NCBI GenBank assembly: GCA_903970435.1
Contig: CAJCIS010000084.1
Location: 1-44,866 of the forward strand
DNA: 44,866 nucleotides
Origin: Acidobacteriota bacterium
Lineage (GTDB): Bacteria; Pseudomonadota; Alphaproteobacteria; Acetobacterales; Acetobacteraceae
Direction of reading: 5' to 3'
Under the pieces are notes generated by a model. It saw only the letters and a program-made list of their open reading frames with translations. It searched no databases and was not told the origin of the DNA. Of this stretch, positions 34,245 to 42,598 are shown piece after piece. A program made the position numbers and the translations under genes. The first letter of the stretch is position 1; the number at the start of each line of letters is the position of its first letter.

Positions 34245-35174
34245 TCAGGCCGCCGGCTCGATAGGCACGATCCAGTCAGGCTGATAATGCTCTAACGACA
34301 GCCTTTCGCCGAGCCAGGTGGCCGCGGGGCCGGGCTGAACATCGGCGCGGTGCACCAGGCTGAGCGGGTACACATAATCACCAGCCTCGGCCAATTTCAG
34401 CCTTGTCAGACGGCCGGCCCTGATATCGTCCGCCACCAGGTGCCCGGGCATATTGCCCCACCCCAGGCCGGCGACCAGCAGCGCATGTTTCGCGCCGAGA
34501 TCGCCCAGCCGCCAGGTGCGCAGCGACAACACACCGAAATCCCGCCCCTCGGTCAGCCGGCTCGCATCCGACAACACAAGCTGCGTGTGCTCGCGCACCG
34601 CGCCGCTCGGCACCGGGTCCAAAGCGGCAAGCGGATGCGATGGCGCCGCCACCGGAATAAGCATCAGTTCGCCGATGGCCCGCCGGCGCAACACATCCGG
34701 CAAATCACCCGCCCAGCCGCACACGCCCAGACTGCACGTTCGATCCACCACCAGCTGAGCCACCCCGCCGATTGCCTCCATCCGCAGCCGCAGCCCCACC
34801 GTGGGGTAGGCGGCGGCGAAGTCCCGCAGCACCGTGGTGAGGCGCGGAATGGGAAACATCACATCCACCGCCAGCGCCACTTCAACCTCGGTGCCCTGGC
34901 GCAACGCCATCGCGCGGGCCCGCAGTTCGTCCACCCGCAGTGCCACCCGGCGCGCATCCGCCAGCAACGCCCCACCGGCGTCCGTCAGCACCGGCGTGCG
35001 GCCGGACCGGTCGAACAGCGCCACGCCCAACACCGCTTCGAGGTTGGTCATGGTGTAGCTGATGACCGATTGCGCCCGCCGCAGCTTGCGGGCGGCCGCG
35101 GAAAAGCTCCCGGCGTCGGCAATGGAAGCCAGCACGCGAAGCTGGTCGAGGGTCGGCTCACCGATTTCTGGCAT
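34245..35174 (-). CDS. LysR-family transcriptional regulator (309 aa)
   Basis: The N-terminal helix-turn-helix (about residues 8-65) reads LDQLRVLASIADAGSFSAAARKLRRAQSVISYTMTNLE, then LFDRSGRTPVLTDAG. The effector-binding periplasmic-binding-protein-like domain (about 90-300) includes EVALAVDVMFPIP and WRLGDLGAKHALLVAGLGWGNMP. It is divergent from the wrbA-like gene with a clear dyad between them, so it likely controls wrbA and itself in response to an unknown, perhaps quinone-like, effector. Confidence 0.93.
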   Translation of the reverse strand: MPEIGEPTLDQLRVLASIADAGSFSAAARKLRRAQSVISYTMTNLEAVLGVALFDRSGRTPVLTDAGGALLADARRVALRVDELRARAMALRQGTEVEVALAVDVMFPIPRLTTVLRDFAAAYPTVGLRLRMEAIGGVAQLVVDRTCSLGVCGWAGDLPDVLRRRAIGELMLIPVAAPSHPLAALDPVPSGAVREHTQLVLSDASRLTEGRDFGVLSLRTWRLGDLGAKHALLVAGLGWGNMPGHLVADDIRAGRLTRLKLAEAGDYVYPLSLVHRADVQPGPAATWLGERLSLEHYQPDWIVPIEPAA

Positions 35175-35176
35175 CG

Positions 35177-35205
35177 ATAATCTCGCTACATCACATCGAG
35201 ATTAT
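35177..35205. promoter_or_regulatory. Candidate LysR-type operator (9-bp arms, 11-base spacer)
   Basis: ATAATCTCG and CGAGATTAT are perfect inverted arms separated by 11 bases. The site starts three bases upstream of the LysR start codon and lies 62 bases before wrbA. The size and position match a LysR recognition site in a divergent promoter. Confidence 0.75.
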
Positions 35206-35266
35206 GGGGGTTTTTCGATGGATAGAATATCCCATCTTGGTCGCACAGAAGAAACCGGAGAGAGAC

Positions 35267-35866
35267 ATGACCGCAAAAATCCTGATCGTCTTCTATTCGC
35301 GTAACGGCTCCACCGAGGCGCTGGCCAAAGCCGTGGCGGAGGGTGCCAACGCGGAGGGCGCCGAGGTGCGGCTGCGCCGTGCACGCGAATTCGTGGGACC
35401 CGAGGTGATGGCGCTGGCGCAGGGCTGGAAGGAAAATGCCGAGCGCATGAACGCGTTATATGAGGCGCCGACGGAGGCTGATGCCGACTGGGCCGACGCC
35501 ATTATTTTCGGCACGCCGACGCGCTTCGGCAACACGAGCGCGGAGCTGAAGGCGTTCATCGACGGCCTGGGCGGCCTATGGTTCCAGGGCAAGCTGAACG
35601 GCAAGGTGGGCAGCGCCTTCGTCTCCACGCAGAGCCAGCATGGCGGCAACGAGACGACGATCGTGTCGCTCTATCATCCGATGGCGCATCTGGGGATGAT
35701 TATCGTGCCGACGGGTTACGCCGATCCGGCGGTGTTCAAGGCCGGCACGCCGTATGGCGCGAGCGCCGTGTCGGGGGCGAGTGCGCTGCCGACGGATGAT
35801 GAGAAGGAAGTGGCGCGGTTTCAGGGCAAGCGGGTGGCGCAGGTGGCGCAGAAATTGAGGGGATAG
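35267..35866 (+). CDS. wrbA: NAD(P)H:quinone oxidoreductase WrbA-like flavodoxin (199 aa)
   Basis: WrbA proteins carry FMN and reduce quinones by two electrons. Seen: the FMN phosphate loop FYSRNGSTEALAKAV, IIFGTPTRFGNTSAELKAFIDG, GLWFQGKLNGKVGSAF and TQSQHGGNETTI, all characteristic of the WrbA subgroup. Length 199 is typical. ATG 35267 follows CGGAGAGAGAC; an upstream GTG in frame is unlikely. Regulation by the divergent LysR protein is inferred from the shared dyad. Confidence 0.93.
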   Translation: MTAKILIVFYSRNGSTEALAKAVAEGANAEGAEVRLRRAREFVGPEVMALAQGWKENAERMNALYEAPTEADADWADAIIFGTPTRFGNTSAELKAFIDGLGGLWFQGKLNGKVGSAFVSTQSQHGGNETTIVSLYHPMAHLGMIIVPTGYADPAVFKAGTPYGASAVSGASALPTDDEKEVARFQGKRVAQVAQKLRG

Positions 35867-35872
35867 GTCAAA

Positions 35873-36005
35873 GGCCAGGGCTCTGCCCTGGACCCGCTGG
35901 GGCCTGAGGCCCCAGACCCCCGTTATTTGGTCCGTGCTAAGTAATGGGGTCTGGGGACTTGTCCCATTCGGGTGAGACGGGTCCAGGGGCATGGCCCCTG
36001 GCGTT
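35873..36005. repeat. GC-rich dispersed hairpin repeat
   Basis: Nested palindromes (CCAGGGCTCTGCCCTGG, GGGGCCTGAGGCCCC, GGGGACTTGTCCC and CCAGGGGCATGGCCCCTGG). The outer blocks CCTGGACCCG and CGGGTCCAGG pair across the element. It lies between wrbA and the serine hydrolase and could terminate wrbA. Parts recur at 12088-12160 and 44764-44795. Confidence 0.7.
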
Positions 36006-36019
36006 CCTTGGAGAATTGC

Positions 36020-37384
36020 ATGCGTCTGATGTCCCTTGCCGTTTTGGCCTGTCTCGCCAGCGCCGCCGCCTTGGCCGACCCTGCCATCGACGAAGCCGCC
36101 AATCAGACCCTCAGGCTCACCGGCGTTCCCGCCGCCAGCATCGCCGTCGTGCGCGACAACAAGATCGTCCTCACCGCCGCCTACGGCCTGGCACGAATCA
36201 CCCCGCCGTTGGCGGCGACACCCGACATGAAATTCGCCATCGGCTCCATCTCAAAACAATTCACCGTCGCCGGCATCATGTTCCTGGTGCAGGACGGCAA
36301 GCTCAGCCTGGGCGACAAGGTGGGCAAATTCCTGCCCCAACTCACCCAGGCCAACGACATCACGATCCGCCAGCTTCTGTCGCACACCGCCGGCTACCAG
36401 GATTTCTGGCCGGAGGATTATTCCCCCCTCGCCTTCCGCAACCCCACCACGCCACGCGCCATCGCCGAAAAATGGGGCGAGAAGAAACTCGATTTCCCGC
36501 CCGGCACCGCCTGGCAATATTCCAACACCGGCTTCACCATCGCCGCCCTGATCGCCGAAAAAGCCGGGGGCGCACCGTTCTTCGATCAGTTGCGCACCCG
36601 CATCTTCATCCCGCTCGGCATGAAGACCGTGGTCGACTACAACGCCGCCGGCATCCCGCCGGGCGGCCCCACCGGCTACGAACGTTACGCATTCTCGCCG
36701 CCCCGCCCCGCCCCGCTCGACCGCCCGGGCTGGAGTTTCGGCAGCGGTGAACTGGCCATGACGGCGCACGACCTCGCCTTGTGGGACATCAGCCTGATCA
36801 ATCGCAGCCTGCTGTCGCCGGCTTCGTACAACACCATGGAAACGGAGACGAAACTCAACAACGGCAAGGGCACCGGCTACGGCCTCGGCATCGATGTCGG
36901 CAGCCGCGGCGGCCACCGGTTTTTCGAGCATAGCGGCGAGGAAACCGGTTTCGTTGCGGAAAACATCGTCTTCCCGGACGATCACGACGCGGTCGTGGTG
37001 CTGACCAACCAGGACGCATCGCGCGCCGCCCGGATCATCGCCCAGCAGGTCGCCCATATCGCCTTCAACATCAACGCGGCAGCCCCCACCGACAAGAACG
37101 CAACGCTGGTTCTGTCCATGCTGGACGATCTCGCGCACGGCCACGTCGACAGCGCGCGCCTGAACGAGAACGCGCAATCCTACTTCAGCCCGGGCGTGCT
37201 GGCGGACTACCGCCGCAGCCTCGCCCCGCTCGGCCAGCCGCTCGGCGTGCATGAGCGGCTGCACGAGGACCGCGGCGGCATGGTGTTCCGCGTTTGGAAC
37301 GTCAGCTACCCGGCTCGCGACGTCACGGTCACCACCTACGAACTTCCCGACGGCCGCCTCGGCCAATTCCTCATCGAACCGTAA
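36020..37384 (+). CDS. Secreted serine hydrolase, class C beta-lactamase fold (454 aa)
   Basis: A signal peptide (about residues 1-19) ends AAALAD. The active-site Ser76-x-x-Lys79 is in GSISK, the Tyr167-x-Asn169 in WQYSN, and an HSGEETGF block takes the place of the third motif. These are features of the S12/beta-lactamase-related family, which includes esterases and D-amino peptidases as well as AmpC. The family is broad, so antibiotic resistance should not be assumed. The last about 110 residues form a separate small domain. GGAG lies six bases before ATG 36020. A pirin gene follows 11 bases after the stop. Confidence 0.88.
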   Translation: MRLMSLAVLACLASAAALADPAIDEAANQTLRLTGVPAASIAVVRDNKIVLTAAYGLARITPPLAATPDMKFAIGSISKQFTVAGIMFLVQDGKLSLGDKVGKFLPQLTQANDITIRQLLSHTAGYQDFWPEDYSPLAFRNPTTPRAIAEKWGEKKLDFPPGTAWQYSNTGFTIAALIAEKAGGAPFFDQLRTRIFIPLGMKTVVDYNAAGIPPGGPTGYERYAFSPPRPAPLDRPGWSFGSGELAMTAHDLALWDISLINRSLLSPASYNTMETETKLNNGKGTGYGLGIDVGSRGGHRFFEHSGEETGFVAENIVFPDDHDAVVVLTNQDASRAARIIAQQVAHIAFNINAAAPTDKNATLVLSMLDDLAHGHVDSARLNENAQSYFSPGVLADYRRSLAPLGQPLGVHERLHEDRGGMVFRVWNVSYPARDVTVTTYELPDGRLGQFLIEP

Positions 37385-37395
37385 GGAGAGAAGAC

Positions 37396-38094
37396 ATGAT
37401 TGCCATCCGCAAGTCCGACGCGCGCGGCAAGACGAAGATCGACTGGCTCGACAGCCGGCACAGTTTTTCGTTTGGAGATTATTACGATCCGGCCGCGATG
37501 AACTGGGGCCCATTACGTGTGATTAACGAAGATCACGTGGCCCCCGGCGCCGGATTTCCAACACACCCCCACCAGAATATGGAAATCGTCACCTGGGTGC
37601 TGGAGGGCGAGCTTGCGCACAAGGACAGCACCGGCAACGCGGAAAAAATCCGGCCCGGCGAGTTGCAGCGCATGACGGCCGGCACCGGCATTCGCCATTC
37701 CGAGTACAATGCGTCCGCCACCCAGCCGGTTCACCTGCTGCAAATCTGGCTGCTGCCTGGTGTGCAGGGCCTGGCTCCCGGCTATGAACAGAAATCGTTC
37801 GCCGCCGAAATCGACGGGCATCTCCGCCTGGTCGCCTCGCCGAACGGCCGCGAAGGTTCCGTCACCATCCACCAGGACGCCGAAATCTACGCGGCACGCC
37901 TGGCCGCCGGCCAAACGGAATCGTTGCCTGTCCGCCCCGGCCGCGTGCAATGGGTGCAGGTCGCCCGTGGCACCGCCACGCTGAACGGCGTGTCGCTGGC
38001 GCAAGGCGACGGCGCCGCGGTCAGCGGCGAGCAGTCGCTGGCGATCGCGGCGAACGACGCCGCCGAGCTTCTGGTGTTCGATATGGCAGCGTAG
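37396..38094 (+). CDS. Pirin-family bicupin protein (232 aa)
   Basis: The metal-binding pirin motif [25 protein letters not shown] with the later [10 protein letters not shown] supplies the iron ligands (three His and one Glu). The YhhW-like C-terminal cupin lacks them. Members of this group can oxidise quercetin-type flavonols or act as redox sensors. ATG 37396 follows AAGGAGAGAAGAC. It is probably cotranscribed with the serine hydrolase upstream. Confidence 0.92.
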   Translation: MIAIRKSDARGKTKIDWLDSRHSFSFGDYYDPAAMNWGPLRVINEDHVAPGAGFPTHPHQNMEIVTWVLEGELAHKDSTGNAEKIRPGELQRMTAGTGIRHSEYNASATQPVHLLQIWLLPGVQGLAPGYEQKSFAAEIDGHLRLVASPNGREGSVTIHQDAEIYAARLAAGQTESLPVRPGRVQWVQVARGTATLNGVSLAQGDGAAVSGEQSLAIAANDAAELLVFDMAA

Positions 38095-38148
38095 CAAAAA
38101 ACCAAAGTTTTCTGGTTCTTTCTTTCAAAAAAAGAACCGCTTTTTTTC
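38095..38148 (-). repeat. Diverged A/T-rich repeat, reverse copy
   Basis: Worn copy (AAAGTTTTCTGGTTCTTTCTTTC, AAAAAAAGAACCGC) between the convergent pirin (stop 38094) and alpha/beta hydrolase (stop 38156) genes. Several substitutions break the standard core. Confidence 0.7.
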
Positions 38149-38155
38149 GTCTCGC

Positions 38156-38833
38156 CTACATCTCCGAAAGACAGGCCGTCACCCACCGAAAAACCTCAGC
38201 CTCGACAGGCGCCAGCCGGTGCCGGCATTGCACCTCAACGCAACGTTCCGGTATCTCATCGTCGACGCAGCTCTGCCACCATACGATGCCGTCACGTTTC
38301 GAATAGATGGAGGCCCAGGGCACCGGTGGCGGCTGGCGGACCATGTAGCTCAGCGCGCCGATATCCACGTCGCGCCAGAGCGGCAGGAAGGGGCGGATGG
38401 GAAACCAGGCGCTGTCGAGGGGACTGGCAAACGGACTCATGACGGTGACGACGGAGTGCACCAGGTTGGTGCGGCGGTGGGCAAGCCATCGGGCGAACAG
38501 GCCGCCCATGCTGTAGCCGATCAGGCGCACGGTACCATGTTCGGCGGCAAGGTCCGTCAGGCGTTTGGTGACGCCTTCCATGAGTTGCCGGGAGGGGCCG
38601 GCGTTCGGGCCGAGATCCCAGCCGAACGCCTGGTAGCCAAGCGTGTTGAGGCTGCCGCGCAGCAAGGCGGTTTGTCCGTCACCGTGCAGGATGCCGGGCA
38701 GGACGAGAACGGCGCCGCCGTCGCCACGCGGGCAGCCGGTCACGAGGGCGGGGGTTATGCGCTCCCGCGGCCCGAGGGCGGTGAAGTCCTTCAACGTATC
38801 GGACCAGCGGGGCCGTGATCGGGGGGCGGGCAT
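38156..38833 (-). CDS. Alpha/beta hydrolase, lipase-like (225 aa)
   Basis: The nucleophile elbow GYSMGG (in VRLIGYSMGGLFARWLA) and an oxyanion region AVLVLPGILHGDGQ identify the fold; an Asp in SKRDGIVWW and a late His (QCRHRLAPV) may complete the triad. It resembles the PGAP1/lecithin-acyltransferase-like esterases. I see no signal peptide from ATG 38833; the longer open frame to 38956 translates an intergenic repeat. The substrate is unknown. Confidence 0.82.
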   Translation of the reverse strand: MPAPRSRPRWSDTLKDFTALGPRERITPALVTGCPRGDGGAVLVLPGILHGDGQTALLRGSLNTLGYQAFGWDLGPNAGPSRQLMEGVTKRLTDLAAEHGTVRLIGYSMGGLFARWLAHRRTNLVHSVVTVMSPFASPLDSAWFPIRPFLPLWRDVDIGALSYMVRQPPPVPWASIYSKRDGIVWWQSCVDDEIPERCVEVQCRHRLAPVEAEVFRWVTACLSEM

Positions 38834-38900
38834 TGAAGCGGCTTGTAGAGCAAGGGTGCCGGCGTCGCCAGCGTGTCCATGGGTTGGGTGCAGGCGCAGG

Positions 38901-38946
38901 GAAAAAGTCTTTTGGTTCTTTTCTTCAGAAAAGAACATTCTTCCTT
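38901..38946 (-). repeat. Single A/T-rich repeat, TTCT/AGAA subtype
   Basis: Reverse copy carrying TTCTTTTCTTCAGAAAAGAA. It lies between the alpha/beta hydrolase start and the stop of the SPFH-partner gene. Confidence 0.85.
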
Positions 38947-38981
38947 CGTAAGTCACTGACTAATCTTTATTTTTATTATAG

Positions 38982-39479
38982 TCATGAGGACTTCCCCCGG
39001 CTCGCAAACGCCTCCCGCGCCGCCAGCACGGTTTCCACCGCCCCGATCAGCGCGGCATTTCCGCCCGTCTGCACCGCGCGCGCCAGCAGCGCCGCGTCCA
39101 GCGCCACCAGTTCCTGGCGCGCTGCCTCCGAGGGCACCACCCGGGAGAAATCGCGGTCCGGCAGCGCAGCCGCGCCGCGCAGCCTGGTCTGCACGGTCGC
39201 GATACGATCATGCAGGGCGCGCAGCGTGCGGATGGCGGCCAGGGCGGCGGCGTCCGGAAAGGGGTGCTCGCGGCTCAGCGGCGGCAGGTCGGCATGGGCC
39301 GCCTGGATCGAAGCCGCGACAGTTTCGGCCGCGCGGCACAGCGCGTCCGCGGCCTGGCTGCGCACCAGCAGATCGTCGGCCCGCGTGCGTGCAACGTCCC
39401 GGTAGAAGCCGTAGCCGCACTGGTTCAGCCGTTGGAGTCCGTCCAGATCCACAGGGTCCACGGCCGCCGCGTCAAACAT
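38982..39479 (-). CDS. Hypothetical helical protein, partner of SPFH protein (165 aa)
   Basis: Not recognised. It is predicted almost entirely helical and Ala/Arg-rich, with long amphipathic stretches (DDLLVRSQAADALCRAAETV, AALAAIRTLRALHDRIATVQ). No signal peptide or membrane segment. Its ATG 39479 lies inside the last codons of the SPFH gene (8-base overlap), so the two are translationally coupled and probably interact. The frame extends upstream antisense-like without support. Confidence 0.7.
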   Translation of the reverse strand: MFDAAAVDPVDLDGLQRLNQCGYGFYRDVARTRADDLLVRSQAADALCRAAETVAASIQAAHADLPPLSREHPFPDAAALAAIRTLRALHDRIATVQTRLRGAAALPDRDFSRVVPSEAARQELVALDAALLARAVQTGGNAALIGAVETVLAAREAFASRGKSS

Positions 39480-40350
39480 CCATGCGCCCGAACGCAGGGA
39501 CACTGGCGTTGGGTGCGCTTGCCGCGGGCGCGGCGGGCGATGGCGCCGGCATCGCCATCTGCACGCCGGACCCGATATTGAACGGCAGGCCCACGGCCAT
39601 GTTCGGCGCACTCAGCACGCCGCGTTCGGCCATGATCATGGCGGTATAATATCGCACCGCATCGAGCTCCGACAATCCGAACGCTTTCAGCGAAATCAGC
39701 GCCCGCATCCGCTCGTCGCGCGGGAAAATCAGCACCTTCACCATATCCAGCGTAATGCCGAACACCTTGAGGAAATCCCCCAGGTGGCTGTGCACCATTT
39801 CGGATATGTCGTGGATTTTCTCGTTCACCCGCTCCAGCGGCGTTACCTGCACCACCTGGTTGATCGCCTGTTCCACCACCGGCGTCGCATAGGAATTGAC
39901 CTGGTCGGCCGAAATGAGATGATCGGCAATCGGCATGTGGGTCACCAGCGCGACCGCATCATCCTTGCTGGTGCAATGAAAATAATAATCCACCTCGTAC
40001 GCCATCTCGGCCATTTCGGCCGATAGCGCGAGGCCCCGCGCCTTGACCACCATCTTGGCGCGGTTGACGTAGATCACCTCGTATTGCCACGGGCTGGCGC
40101 CGCCGAAGAAAGCGGTGGTGAAACTGCCCAGCAGCGGCTTGTCCGGCGTAATGACCGGATACTGGCCCGTATCGTACACGTTCAGAATGGCCCCGCGCGA
40201 TTTCAGCACGCAGAAATGGTTGCTCTCCACCGTCAGCAGCGAGCCGGACACGATGGAGTTGTCCGGATAATGCCAGGCGAGAACGCCCGGCCCCATAAGC
40301 TCCCGCCCATCCGGGCCGAGAGTGGAAATAACGCCGCGTGTGAGGGCCAT
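39472..40350 (-). CDS. SPFH/Band 7 domain protein (292 aa)
   Basis: It has the sequence ISTLGPDGRELMGPGVLAWHYPDNSIVSGSLLTVESNHFCVLKSRGAI, then an SPFH-type core with VIYVNRAKMVVKARGLALS and an alternating helical region. It resembles the soluble 'virion core protein'-type SPFH group, which lacks the usual N-terminal membrane hairpin. The C-terminus is an Ala/Pro-rich tail. I start at ATG 40350; upstream frame to 40521 is unsupported. SPFH proteins form oligomeric scaffolds at membranes; this one's function is unknown. Confidence 0.8.
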   Translation of the reverse strand: MALTRGVISTLGPDGRELMGPGVLAWHYPDNSIVSGSLLTVESNHFCVLKSRGAILNVYDTGQYPVITPDKPLLGSFTTAFFGGASPWQYEVIYVNRAKMVVKARGLALSAEMAEMAYEVDYYFHCTSKDDAVALVTHMPIADHLISADQVNSYATPVVEQAINQVVQVTPLERVNEKIHDISEMVHSHLGDFLKVFGITLDMVKVLIFPRDERMRALISLKAFGLSELDAVRYYTAMIMAERGVLSAPNMAVGLPFNIGSGVQMAMPAPSPAAPAASAPNASVPAFGRMDV

Positions 40351-40470
40351 GGATGGTTCCCGCAAGTTTGCCTCCTCTTCTACCGTACCCGGTGGAACCC
40401 GCGCCAAGCGCAATCGGGGGCCAGACCTGCAATGTGGGCCACCATCGGGCAATGGCCGCCGAAAATGTGC

Positions 40471-40506
40471 TTGACACTCTATCATGTGTAAGATATTCCT
40501 TACGCA
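40471..40506 (+). promoter_or_regulatory. Promoter and dyad of ArsR-type gene; possible leaderless start
   Basis: A -35 box TTGACA (40471-40476), 17 bases, then TATTCC (40494-40499). An inverted repeat TGTGTAAG/CTTACGCA (40485-40492 and 40499-40506, one mismatch) overlaps the -10 box, as expected for autorepression. The start codon ATG is at 40506, about where transcription would begin, and there is no ribosome site before it. Confidence 0.6.
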
Positions 40507-40847
40507 TGAAAGAGACGCCAACCACTAACGGAGACCAACTGCTTACCGTGCTCGCGGCCCTGGCCAATCCGCATCGGCTCCGCGTGATCGCGGCCCTGGC
40601 CACCGGCGGCCGCAACTATGTCAGCCGGTTGGCGCGCGACATCGGAATCAGCCGGCCGCTGCTGCATCTGCACCTCCAGAAGCTCGAGGAAGCCGGCCTG
40701 GTCGCCAGCCGGCTGGAACTCTCCGCCGACGGCAAGGCGCTCAATTATTACGAACTGCGCGACTTCGCCTGTCCGCTCACGCCGGAGACCATTGCGGCAG
40801 CGGCAAAGTCCCTCACCCTCAAACCCGAACCCGAGAGATCCCAATGA
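40506..40847 (+). CDS. ArsR-like winged-helix regulator (113 aa)
   Basis: Winged helix: LLTVLAALANPHRLRVIAAL, NYVSRLARDIGISRPLLHLHLQKLEEAGLV, then the wing LELSADGKALNYYEL. There is no Cys pair of a metal sensor, so it is likely responsive to something else. It heads a three-gene unit: the next ORF overlaps it as ATGA and a small membrane-protein gene follows. ArsR-type regulators paired with small membrane proteins of this kind often repress the unit. Confidence 0.88.
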   Translation: MKETPTTNGDQLLTVLAALANPHRLRVIAALATGGRNYVSRLARDIGISRPLLHLHLQKLEEAGLVASRLELSADGKALNYYELRDFACPLTPETIAAAAKSLTLKPEPERSQ

Positions 40848-41080
40848 CTGAAACCGCCTTTCTGGCTGCATTCTTTTTCCCCGCGGCCGCGGCCGTGCTG
40901 GTCTTCTTCATGAAATACGTCTCCGCCGTGCTGCAGGCGCGCGTCCGCCTCGCGCAGGACGCAGCCTATCGCGACGTCGCGACCAAGGCGGCGGCCGCGC
41001 AAAATGAAACAGCCGCCGCGCTCGCGGACATCCGAGCCCAACTCGCCGCCATTACGAAAATCCTCAAGGACGTCGAATAA
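40844..41080 (+). CDS. Small membrane protein (78 aa)
   Basis: Its start overlaps the regulator stop as ATGA. One membrane helix (residues about 4-26) is followed by a charged amphipathic helix or short coiled coil (DVATKAAAAQNETAAALADI to KILKDVE). No family is recognised, but the arrangement regulator, small coiled-coil membrane protein, second membrane protein is recurrent in proteobacteria. Confidence 0.8.
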   Translation: MTETAFLAAFFFPAAAAVLVFFMKYVSAVLQARVRLAQDAAYRDVATKAAAAQNETAAALADIRAQLAAITKILKDVE

Positions 41081-41102
41081 TCCACCAGACAGGAACCCTC
41101 CC

Positions 41103-41504
41103 ATGCCCGAAGTTTCGTTATTTCGCCTCTATGTCCTGCGCGCCATGTATCTGTTCATCGTCGTCGGCCTGGGCACGTTTCTCTGGCCCGACATCATCAA
41201 TCCGGCGAAACATTGGCACCTCAGCGAGGGCCATGCCGACTGCATGCTCGCAGCCTTTTCCCTGCTTTGCCTGCTGGGCTTGCGCTATCCGCTCCAGATG
41301 CTGCCCGTGCTGCTATGGGAAGTCACCTGGAAAACAATCTGGCTGGCACTCGTTCCGTTGCCGCAGTGGTGGGCCGGCCACGTCGACGACGCGATCAAGC
41401 CGGCAGTATTTGCCTGTGCCATGGTTGTCATTGTATATGCTGCGGTGCCGTGGCCTTATGTGTTCAGGCACTTCGTTAAAGCGCGTGGGGAGCGTTGGGC
41501 ATAG
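41103..41504 (+). CDS. Integral membrane protein, about four helices (133 aa)
   Basis: Not assigned to a family. Hydrophobic segments: YLFIVVGLGTFLWPDI, CMLAAFSLLCLLGLRYPLQM, LLWEVTWKTIWLALVPLP, FACAMVVIVYAAVPWPYVF. AGGAA precedes ATG 41103 by a few bases, and the gene starts 22 bases after the small membrane protein, so it belongs to the ArsR-led unit. Confidence 0.8.
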   Translation: MPEVSLFRLYVLRAMYLFIVVGLGTFLWPDIINPAKHWHLSEGHADCMLAAFSLLCLLGLRYPLQMLPVLLWEVTWKTIWLALVPLPQWWAGHVDDAIKPAVFACAMVVIVYAAVPWPYVFRHFVKARGERWA

Positions 41505-41506
41505 AA

Positions 41507-41552
41507 GAAGGAAGCAGTTCTTTTTTGAAAAAAAGAACCAAAAAACTTTTGC
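41507..41552 (+). repeat. Single A/T-rich repeat between convergent genes
   Basis: GTTC...GAAC subtype, filling the gap between the membrane-protein stop (41504) and the MmcQ/YjbR stop (41555). Confidence 0.85.
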
Positions 41553-41554
41553 TC

Positions 41555-41872
41555 TCAGCGGGGACTTGCCAGCCCAAAAGCCGCTAACAAGGCCGACTTC
41601 AGCGTGGCTTCATCAACCACCCTAAGATCACACCTGGTGGCGCCTTTCTTGCCCCAGCCGCCGGGCACCGGTGCAAACGCATCGGGCGCCTGCTCGCAAT
41701 AGAAATCCCGCATCGCAGGATCAAACATGAAATTCACATCACATGCCTTCGCATCCAGCGTCGCGAAAATCTTCCGCGGCGTGCGAAACGCCAGCCGATG
41801 AAAATGCGGCGCCTCGCTTGCATTCGGCAAAGCAAGCGCCAGTTCCCGAGCCCGCGCAGCATCCACCGCCAT
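41555..41872 (-). CDS. MmcQ/YjbR family protein (105 aa)
   Basis: Small DNA-binding-like alpha/beta protein: ARELALALPNASEAPHFHRLAFRTPRKIFATLD, VNFMFDPAMRDFYCEQAP, and GGWGKKGATRCDLRVVDEATLKSALLAAF follow the family layout, including the C-terminal 'W-x-x-V/L' helix region. Its role is unknown in the family. It is divergent from a methyltransferase gene 52 bases away. Confidence 0.9.
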   Translation of the reverse strand: MAVDAARARELALALPNASEAPHFHRLAFRTPRKIFATLDAKACDVNFMFDPAMRDFYCEQAPDAFAPVPGGWGKKGATRCDLRVVDEATLKSALLAAFGLASPR

Positions 41873-41924
41873 CCGACGCCTCCATCGTTGCCACCGACAC
41901 TAACATACGCATTCAAGTGAAACC

Positions 41925-42524
41925 ATGACCTCCGAAGCTGACCGCGTCATCGGCCTCTACCAACGCCACGCCCACGCCTGGGCCGCCGACCGTGGCGACC
42001 GGCTCTACGAAACTGCCTGGCTCGACCGCTTCCGCGCCCACATGGGCGCCGGCACCGAAGTGCTCGACATCGGATGCGGCTCCGGCAAACCGATCGCCCG
42101 ATATTTTATCGAAACCGGCTGCGACGTCACCGGCATAGACTCGGCGCCCGAAATGATCGCCCTGTGCACGGCCAGCTTTCCTGCCCAGACCTGGCATGTT
42201 GCCGATATGCGAACATTGGCCCTGACCAAGCGCTGCAACGGCCTGCTGGCCTGGGATAGTTTCTTTCATGTGTCGCCCGAGGCGCAACGCCGCATGTTCC
42301 CGATCTTCCGCGAACACGCCGCCCCCGGTGCGGCCCTCATGTTCACCAGCGGCACATACCTTGGCGAAGCCATCGGCGCCTACGCCGGCGAACCGCTCTA
42401 CCACGCCAGCCTCGATCCACAGGAATATACATCGTTATTGAACGAAAATGGCTTCCACGTCATTGCGCACGTCGTCGAGGACCCCAATTGCGGCCACCGC
42501 ACCATCTGGCTAGCCCAAAACTGA
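41925..42524 (+). CDS. Class I SAM-dependent methyltransferase (199 aa)
   Basis: Rossmann-fold methyltransferase: motif I EVLDIGCGSGKPIARYF, motif II CDVTGIDSAPEMI, the motif around WHVADMRTL, and the post-motif GLLAWDSFFHVSPEAQRRMF. It is of the small 'methyltransferase domain 25/11' type; substrate unknown. No membrane or signal region. The pdxI-like gene follows after a repeat. Confidence 0.92.
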   Translation: MTSEADRVIGLYQRHAHAWAADRGDRLYETAWLDRFRAHMGAGTEVLDIGCGSGKPIARYFIETGCDVTGIDSAPEMIALCTASFPAQTWHVADMRTLALTKRCNGLLAWDSFFHVSPEAQRRMFPIFREHAAPGAALMFTSGTYLGEAIGAYAGEPLYHASLDPQEYTSLLNENGFHVIAHVVEDPNCGHRTIWLAQN

Positions 42525-42566
42525 AAAAAGTTTTTGTTTCTTTTTTCAAAAAAGAAATACTTCCTT
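42523..42566 (-). repeat. Single A/T-rich repeat, reverse copy
   Basis: TTTC...GAAA subtype between the methyltransferase stop (42524) and the PdxI-like start (42599). It overlaps the last stop base. Confidence 0.8.
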
Positions 42567-42598
42567 CTTCTAACTGGCCTTCTCAAAAGGAAACGATC

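Noticed and set aside
36020-37384. Calling this gene an AmpC resistance beta-lactamase
   Set aside because: SxxK and YxN are shared by many esterases and peptidases, the third motif is not KTG, and there is an extra C-terminal domain.
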